Source: CAXBDP01 sp041689935 (lineage in GTDB: Bacteria > Bacteroidota > Bacteroidia > Cytophagales > Cyclobacteriaceae). From it: 11,335 nt of DNA. The stretch lies in assembly GCA_041689935.1 (NCBI GenBank), contig JBDNFI010000039.1, forward strand, positions 1 through 11,335. Reading direction: 5' to 3'. The notes under the pieces are model-generated. The model made no database searches. It was not told the origin of the DNA and was given only the letters and a program-made list of their open reading frames with translations. Of this stretch, positions 7,079 through 11,335 are shown in pieces. Positions within the stretch are counted from its first letter, which is position 1, and each line of letters begins with the position of its first letter. A program made the position numbers and the translations under genes.

Positions 7079-8304
7079 CCTTTTATTTTGTTCATTATCA
7101 GCGAAGTAGCTCCAACATGCTTTTTCACAAATCCTCCCGCACTTTTTGCAGCCGACAGATAGGTTCGTTCGTCCTTTGCATATTCGCCCAAGATTCCCTC
7201 CATTTCTTCCGCCGAATTTACAGTAAATGCCGCATTATCTGCCTTCAACCCTACTGCTTCGTGGAATTTTTTATAATTCTTATTTCCAAAAAATACTGGA
7301 ATGCCATAGACCGCCGCTTCGAGTGTATTGTGCAAGCCTGCTCCAAGCGCCCCGCCAATATAGGCCGCCCAGCCATACTGGTATAAGCCGCTCAACATAC
7401 CAACATTATCGATCAATAAAATCTTTGCACCCGCTTTATTGGCGGCTTTGGAGTATCGGATGCATTGATTGGGAAAGGTATTTTCCCACTCTGCCAAATC
7501 TGCTTCTTTGATATTATGCGGAGCTACAATCCATGTATAATTGGTGCGGTTGATAACGGATTTCAGCAGCTCCCGATCTTGTGGCCAAGCCGAACCCACT
7601 ACGATACATTTGCTATCTGCCACAAAAGATTCCGCTATCGGGATGAGTTGCTTTTGCTTATAAATATCCAACACTCTGTCGAAGCGGGTATCGCCAGCAA
7701 GGCTGCAATGCGTGATGTTTAAGGATTGCAATAGGTTTTGGGTTTCTTGGTTTTGGGTAAAAAAGTAGGTGAAAAAGCGCAGACATTTTCGATGCAGCAG
7801 ACCATACCAGCGAAAGAATACTTGATTTGGGTGCAAAATAGTGGATATAGAAAAAAGCGGGAGGGTACGCTTGGCAACTTCTCGCAAGTGAAAGTACCAA
7901 TATTCATACTTCACAAAAAACACCACGGATGGGTTGGCGATGCGTAGGAATTGGCGTGCTGTACTTGGGCTGTCCCAAGGTAAGTACATAATATAATCGG
8001 CGCCGGCATAATTTTTACGTACCTCATATCCTGATGGAGAATAGAACGTTAGCAGAATTTGATAGTTGGGATATGCTTTTTTGAAAGCCTCCATCACAGG
8101 TCTGCCTTGCTCAAATTCGCCAAGTGAAGCGCAGTGAAACCATACCAAAGGCTCATTTCCTGTACGCCAATTCTTTAGTGGCTGTGCCCAGTTTTTGCGA
8201 CCATCCACAAATTGCTTCGCTTTGGGATGGAATATGGCCACCAAATGAAGCAATATGTAATAGACAGCGAGTGCAATGCGATATATCCCAATAGCCAATA
8301 GCAT
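7066..8304 (-). CDS. waaA: 3-deoxy-D-manno-octulosonic acid (Kdo) transferase WaaA
   Basis: WaaA (KdtA, glycosyltransferase family 30) transfers Kdo from CMP-Kdo to a lipid A precursor at the inner membrane, the first inner-core step of LPS. Numbered from the chosen start (412 residues), there is an N-terminal hydrophobic anchor (1-25), the motif ASLGEFEQGRP with the expected catalytic base Glu63, KYEYWY (132-137), GDTRFDR (204-210), and the C-terminal nucleotide-sugar motif GGALGAGLHNTLEAAVYGIP followed by VFFGN. An in-frame ATG at 8400 would add 32 polar residues ahead of the membrane anchor; family members normally begin at the anchor, so I use the ATG at 8304. The gene overlaps rsgA by 13 bases and diverges from the toxin-like lipoprotein gene. 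Confidence 0.94.
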   Translation of the reverse strand: MLLAIGIYRIALAVYYILLHLVAIFHPKAKQFVDGRKNWAQPLKNWRTGNEPLVWFHCASLGEFEQGRPVMEAFKKAYPNYQILLTFYSPSGYEVRKNYAGADYIMYLPWDSPSTARQFLRIANPSVVFFVKYEYWYFHLREVAKRTLPLFSISTILHPNQVFFRWYGLLHRKCLRFFTYFFTQNQETQNLLQSLNITHCSLAGDTRFDRVLDIYKQKQLIPIAESFVADSKCIVVGSAWPQDRELLKSVINRTNYTWIVAPHNIKEADLAEWENTFPNQCIRYSKAANKAGAKILLIDNVGMLSGLYQYGWAAYIGGALGAGLHNTLEAAVYGIPVFFGNKNYKKFHEAVGLKADNAAFTVNSAEEMEGILGEYAKDERTYLSAAKSAGGFVKKHVGATSLIMNKIKGWIN

Positions 8305-8472
8305 ACGGCAAAAGTAGAAAAGCTTGGGCGAATCATTTTTGAAAATATTTATTGCAGCGATCCCGCAAGATAAATTTTGAATTGTTTTCAAATTTTTCAA
8401 TAATTAAGCCAAATCCATGGGTTATCTTTTGATGAATTAGCTCTTAATTGGATAACAAAATAAAATAATTCA
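8305..8472. promoter_or_regulatory. Divergent region between waaA and the toxin-like lipoprotein gene
   Basis: The two genes diverge across 168 bases, so promoters for both are expected here. A TATCTTTTG at 8423-8431 resembles the Bacteroidota -7 element (TAnnTTTG) for the rightward gene, but no matching TTTG-type -33 element lies about 19 bases before it. GTTATC at 8421-8426 and GATAAC at 8451-8456 form a 6-base inverted repeat that could be an operator or chance. Evidence is weak beyond the gene arrangement. Confidence 0.25.
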
Positions 8473-10047
8473 ATGATAGCTACCTTACAAAATTCCTTAC
8501 TCTCTCTTTTAGTTTTTACTAGTTTATTTTTAATATCCTCATGCATGGTAGAGGATGTATTGCCTGAGGATATAATTCCTTTGTCTGAATCACCGCTAGA
8601 AATCGAAGTCCCATCTGATTCTGAATGGAAAGCCTATCGTATATTTGGTGCCGAAAGTGAAGTATCTTTTGATTTCAATTCTGAATCTATTAACACCCGA
8701 AATGAGGAGATTCAAACCTTTGCTGGTAGGGTAGATACACAGCAAGCTATAATGACTAACGGTGTTTATGGTGATATTTATAGCCTCCCTATTATTCCAA
8801 AACAGTATTCCCCGAATAGTTTATGGAATTTGGTGCTAACTATCAACCAAAAAGGGATTCGAAATTGGCATATACGAAATTATCAAGGGAGTTTTTCTTC
8901 GAGTTCATCTGATTTTACAGGCATTATTTGGCATTATGAACTGTCCGGCGAATTAGTAATGGAAAGACATTTTTTGAATGGTCAACTTTCCCAATCTTCA
9001 AATGGAACAAATTTAAGAATTTCATCTAACTGCTATTGGGAAAGCTCCACAGAGACACATAATGTTTGTGAAACAACTGGTGGTTCTTTTAGAAGAATCG
9101 ACGCAGAACAATGTACGGAAGTGTCATTCGAAACCGCAACTTACCACTGCGATATACCCTCCCAAGATGGCACGGAAGATTCTGGCGCGGGTGGTGGTGG
9201 AGGTGTTCACACGCCTAGTGGCCAGCCAGTGCCCATTGTAAACTTGCCAGTAAATTCGGAAGTAACCGAGGCTTTGGCCATTCACCAAGATTTATTAAAT
9301 AGATTTCCTCAATTATCTGGAGAACAAATAAATGTAGAGCAAATTGTTAATATCCAAGGCTTAGATGCTTACAAAGCTGCTGCCACATTTTATGAAGCAT
9401 ATGCTCAAGAAGTAGGTCAGTCACCCACCGATCCATACCAGTGGCAGCTAATGATGGAAGAATTTGCTCAAGATCTTGGGCCATTATTATTGGAGCTAAT
9501 TCCAGGCGGTGTTGGAGACCTAATTGGTGCTTATAATGATTTCAGTAACGGGAATTATTTTATGGGATCTTTGGGTATTGTTATGGCAGCTGTCCCAGTC
9601 AATGAGGTTTTTAAAGTCGTTCAAAAAGGAGATAGTATAAGAAAAGCATTTCAAAAAGTATATAAAATTGTTGTAGTTTGGAATCGATTAAGTGGTGTTC
9701 CAGGAGGGCAACGGGTAATCTCCAAAATTCCAAAGGCTTGGCGAGATTTGCCGGGGAGCAAACTTGCTGATAACTTAAGTGGTTTATCTTGGCGTAAAGA
9801 TGATTTTAATGAATTTCGATTAATGGAAGCAGTAAGTTCACATCGTATTTTAAATAAACAAGTGCCATATGCAAGTTTAAAGAAGAATGGTAAACTTATA
9901 GGCATAAATAATAAATATGTGTATAAGGCAAATGGGAAATATTACGAGGATGGAGTAGAAATTTCTTTAAGTCAATTTGAAGAATTTTCTCATGTGCCTA
10001 TCAATCAGCTCACAGATGAAATATTAAATAAATTTTTTGGATTATGA
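8473..10047 (+). CDS. Lipoprotein with polymorphic-toxin architecture, unrecognised C-terminal domain
   Basis: This 524-residue protein starts with an SPII signal (lipobox ISSC, lipid cysteine Cys24). The following residues are acidic (MVEDVLPED), loosely like the Bacteroidota lipoprotein export signal, so surface display is plausible. Residues about 25-230 form a domain ending with four cysteines (187, 199, 214, 226) and including a MORN-like stretch (YELSGELVMERHFLNGQ). A glycine-rich linker spans 237-250. Residues about 260-400 look helical and contain LLELIPGGVGDLIGAYNDFS (338-357), resembling the PT-TG pre-toxin region that precedes toxin domains. The remaining C-terminal part (about 430-524, with WRKDDFNEFR and SSHRILNKQVPY) matches no family I know. 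Its stop overlaps the next gene's start (ATGA), the arrangement expected of toxin and immunity genes. No nuclease or other catalytic motif can be identified, so toxicity is inferred from architecture and context. Confidence 0.75.
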   Translation: MIATLQNSLLSLLVFTSLFLISSCMVEDVLPEDIIPLSESPLEIEVPSDSEWKAYRIFGAESEVSFDFNSESINTRNEEIQTFAGRVDTQQAIMTNGVYGDIYSLPIIPKQYSPNSLWNLVLTINQKGIRNWHIRNYQGSFSSSSSDFTGIIWHYELSGELVMERHFLNGQLSQSSNGTNLRISSNCYWESSTETHNVCETTGGSFRRIDAEQCTEVSFETATYHCDIPSQDGTEDSGAGGGGGVHTPSGQPVPIVNLPVNSEVTEALAIHQDLLNRFPQLSGEQINVEQIVNIQGLDAYKAAATFYEAYAQEVGQSPTDPYQWQLMMEEFAQDLGPLLLELIPGGVGDLIGAYNDFSNGNYFMGSLGIVMAAVPVNEVFKVVQKGDSIRKAFQKVYKIVVVWNRLSGVPGGQRVISKIPKAWRDLPGSKLADNLSGLSWRKDDFNEFRLMEAVSSHRILNKQVPYASLKKNGKLIGINNKYVYKANGKYYEDGVEISLSQFEEFSHVPINQLTDEILNKFFGL

Positions 10048-10478
10048 AAATGGTTGAAAAATTAGGAAATATATGGCTTGTTTATAGTAACCTTTGTGAT
10101 CTTAGGAAGTCTTATGTCTTTTATGATATGGTTCTTGAAGATGTTTATGATGTAAATGTTCTAAAATGGCTTGAGAAACACGATTTTGTAAGTGAAAAAA
10201 CACTTCAGTTAATGTCTGCTTTCATCAATAACTTTCTAAGTTTTGTGGATGAAAAGGAGTACAGGAAGGATCAAGTGTTTGCTTATCTGGATACTCAATT
10301 GATTTCTATTTTGGATCATGAGTTAAAAGACTTTCTTGAATCATTAAATTCAGATTTAATTTGCGCAGGCTTTACAGACGTTGAGTCCCTTGAAGTACCG
10401 AACAGGGAATTCCCAAGTAATGAGCTTATATTGAACAGAGTAGCTGATTTATATAATAGGTTGAATGAGAAAAGGTGA
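10044..10478 (+). CDS. Putative immunity protein, first member of a paralogous array
   Basis: This 144-residue acidic, probably helical protein has no signal peptide or membrane segment. Its ATG overlaps the TGA of the toxin-like gene (ATGA at 10044-10047), giving translational coupling. The start is confirmed by the truncated downstream copy, which begins MKFSEKHGN against MKMVEKLGN here. I know no family match. It is clearly related to the third reading frame at 11071 (29 of the first 40 residues identical) and more distantly to the 180-residue neighbour: VSEKT at 49-53 aligns with LSDKT there, and NELILNRVADLY (126-137) with NEDLLWRVSNLY. Immediate position after the C-terminal toxin tip, small size and acidity fit a cognate immunity protein, but function is inferred. 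A bias toward A and T resembles the toxin 3' end more than the housekeeping genes. Confidence 0.82.
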   Translation: MKMVEKLGNIWLVYSNLCDLRKSYVFYDMVLEDVYDVNVLKWLEKHDFVSEKTLQLMSAFINNFLSFVDEKEYRKDQVFAYLDTQLISILDHELKDFLESLNSDLICAGFTDVESLEVPNREFPSNELILNRVADLYNRLNEKR

Positions 10479-10515
10479 TAATTTAATTGCGCGCCTTGGG
10501 TATGAAATTTAAATT

Positions 10516-11058
10516 ATGGAAAAACGCTTCATTACTGACCTCAATAACTCTATTGAGCAAACTTGGGCATATCTTGTCCACACTCATTCTGGATTATTAG
10601 GGCTGTGCTTTTATGAAAATATAGGTTCCTATGAAAGTTCGATTGAAAGTCTTTTTCAGGACTTTTACTTTCATGAACTTTTAAATAATGAATGGGGAGA
10701 TTGCTTAAGTGATAAAACTCGTGAAAGCTTGAATGTCTTTTACGCAAGTTGGTGGGAATACATCAAAAACACGTCTTATGGAGAAAGTTGCTTTGTTTTT
10801 TATGATGTTCGTTATCAAGAAATTATTCGAACTAAGTTAATACCTGCTATCAATCTCTTAGAAGATGATCTTGATGAATTAGAAAGAAATAATGATTTTG
10901 TTTTGAAGCCACTTAAAAGAAAACCGATAATCGAAATCTTTCAGCCTGAGAATCGTCCAAATAATGAAGATCTGCTATGGAGAGTTTCAAATTTGTACTC
11001 CTTACTACTAAAGCATGATATTATAGACAGTAAAGTTCCTGGTGTAAAGTTGAATTAA
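10516..11058 (+). CDS. Putative immunity protein, divergent second paralog
   Basis: This 180-residue acidic protein has no signal peptide and no family I recognise. It lies 37 bases after the first putative immunity gene. The two share a pattern: (V/L)S(E/D)KT, then an F.Y.D-type segment (FVFYDVRYQEI at 93-103 here, VFAYLDTQLISI at 78-89 there), and the C-terminal NE..L.RV..LY (150-161 here). It has an N-terminal section without obvious counterpart and an extra C-terminal tail of about 15 residues. Aromatic residues are frequent (WW at 79-80). It may protect against a different toxin variant, or contribute to protection against the linked one; the sequence cannot distinguish these. A third related gene follows 12 bases downstream. 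Confidence 0.8.
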   Translation: MEKRFITDLNNSIEQTWAYLVHTHSGLLGLCFYENIGSYESSIESLFQDFYFHELLNNEWGDCLSDKTRESLNVFYASWWEYIKNTSYGESCFVFYDVRYQEIIRTKLIPAINLLEDDLDELERNNDFVLKPLKRKPIIEIFQPENRPNNEDLLWRVSNLYSLLLKHDIIDSKVPGVKLN

Positions 11059-11070
11059 CTTCTTTGATTT

Positions 11071-11229
11071 ATGAAATTTTCAGAAAAACACGGTAATTCT
11101 TGGCTGATCTATAGCAACCTTTGTGATTTAAGATGTTCATATAATTTTCATGAGATGGTTTTGGAAGATGTTTATGATGTAGACATGCTATCTGGACACT
11201 ATCCCGAGAAGTGTGTAAGTAGCATTTAG
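11071..11229 (+). pseudogene. Third immunity-like paralog, truncated by IS256-family insertion
   Basis: The reading frame begins MKFSEKHGNSWLIYSNLCDL and stays homologous to residues 1-40 of the 144-residue protein at 10044 (29 of 40 identical, ending VYDVDML). At about 11190 the similarity ends abruptly, and 12 unrelated codons (SGHYPEKCVSSI) run to a TAG at 11227-11229. Those extra codons are the end of the IS256-family element, whose transposase lies just beyond on the opposite strand. The 120-base segments 10044-10163 and 11071-11190 also match at DNA level, including an identical 18-base run GAAGATGTTTATGATGTA. About 100 codons of the expected gene are missing from this side of the element; the remainder might lie beyond the right edge of the window. 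Confidence 0.85.
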
Positions 11230-11335
11230 GGATGGTTAAAATTTCAAACGATTTTCAAATATAATCATAAATTGGTTTAGGATTACGCCCCAATTTCGAA
11301 TCGGCATTGTCCACTTTTTAGTGGCTTCGTGTACA
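11191..11335 (-). mobile_element. IS256-family insertion sequence, partial (transposase 3' end)
   Basis: The left boundary is set where the immunity paralog loses homology (about 11190/11191). From there about 45 bases of terminal sequence (GGACACTATCCCGAGAAGTG from 11194) lead to the stop codon of a leftward transposase gene that runs off the window. A short non-coding end followed by the transposase stop is the normal layout of IS256-family elements. The exact terminal base, the other inverted repeat and the target duplication cannot be fixed without the rest of the element. Confidence 0.75.
11236..11335 (-). CDS. IS256-family (mutator type) transposase, C-terminal fragment
   Basis: This is the last 32 codons and stop of a transposase read on the minus strand and cut by the window edge. 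The peptide includes ATKKWTMPIRNWGVILNQF and ends with MIIFENRLKF. The K.WTMPIRNW...LNQ..I.F..R. pattern is the characteristic C-terminus of IS256-family transposases. The DDE catalytic residues would be outside the window, so whether the element is active cannot be judged. Confidence 0.85.
   Translation of the reverse strand, partial: VHEATKKWTMPIRNWGVILNQFMIIFENRLKF

Noticed and set aside
8421..8456. GTTATC/GATAAC inverted repeat and TATCTTTTG as a defined operator and promoter of the toxin-like gene
   Set aside because: A 6-base repeat in AT-rich DNA is easily chance and no -33 element accompanies the -7-like sequence; kept only as a low-confidence region.
157..11325. GCCACTAAA occurs in the IS1595 end (minus strand, 157-181) and near the right edge (minus strand, about 11315-11325), hinting at flanking terminal repeats of one composite element
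   Set aside because: The right-edge copy lies inside the IS256 transposase reading frame (codons for EATKK), so it is coding sequence, and the match does not extend beyond 9 bases.
11311..11335. TGT...ACA-like terminus with a CCACT/AGTGG palindrome at the window edge, suggesting an IS3-type end
   Set aside because: The same bases translate on the minus strand into the conserved C-terminal region of an IS256-family transposase, which explains them better.
1..11335. CRISPR arrays, tRNA or rRNA genes
   Set aside because: No regularly spaced direct repeats, cloverleaf-like sequences or recognisable rRNA segments were seen on either strand.

Overview
The window looks like chromosomal DNA from a member of the Bacteroidota, most likely a Cytophagales-like marine or environmental lineage. 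The basis is low GC content, AT-rich intergenic DNA, no clear Shine-Dalgarno sequences, an LPS Kdo transferase (Gram-negative), a Bacteroidota-style S10 peptidase, and an SPII lipoprotein with acidic residues after the lipid cysteine. The genus assignment is inference.

Layout from left to right. Positions 1-181 are the 5' end of an IS1595-type insertion sequence reading leftward. Positions 182-612 hold no intact gene, only a possible decayed reading frame and a clear minus-strand terminator. Next comes a minus-strand block: a secreted S10 serine carboxypeptidase-like enzyme (613-2103), then egtD and egtB (2232-4344), which encode the methyltransferase and sulfoxide synthase of ergothioneine synthesis, then an unrecognised 234-residue protein (4419-5123) upstream of egtB. 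A small charged coiled-coil protein (5244-5522) diverges from it. Positions 5523-6151 are a gene graveyard: a frameshifted NlpE-like lipoprotein gene joined to an inverted, frameshifted 5' fragment of a CsbD-like gene. The housekeeping pair waaA-rsgA follows on the minus strand (6152-8304), with its two genes overlapping.

The accessory core is 8473-11229 on the plus strand. A 524-residue lipoprotein has the modular build of a polymorphic toxin: lipobox, cysteine-containing N-terminal region, glycine-rich linker, helical pre-toxin region with a PT-TG-like motif, and an unrecognised C-terminal tip of about 85-100 residues. Its stop codon overlaps the start of a 144-residue protein (ATGA). That gene is followed by a distant 180-residue paralog and by a third, closely related copy. 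The third copy is cut after 40 codons by an IS256-family element, whose transposase C-terminus runs off the right edge. The simplest reading is a lipoprotein toxin with a cognate immunity gene and an expanded array of homologous immunity genes, the last of them destroyed by the insertion. The toxin activity and the immunity role are inferred from architecture and gene order, not from recognised catalytic families.

Both edges of the window are mobile elements and several genes between them are broken, so the region has been repeatedly rearranged. The metabolic and envelope genes in the middle look intact.
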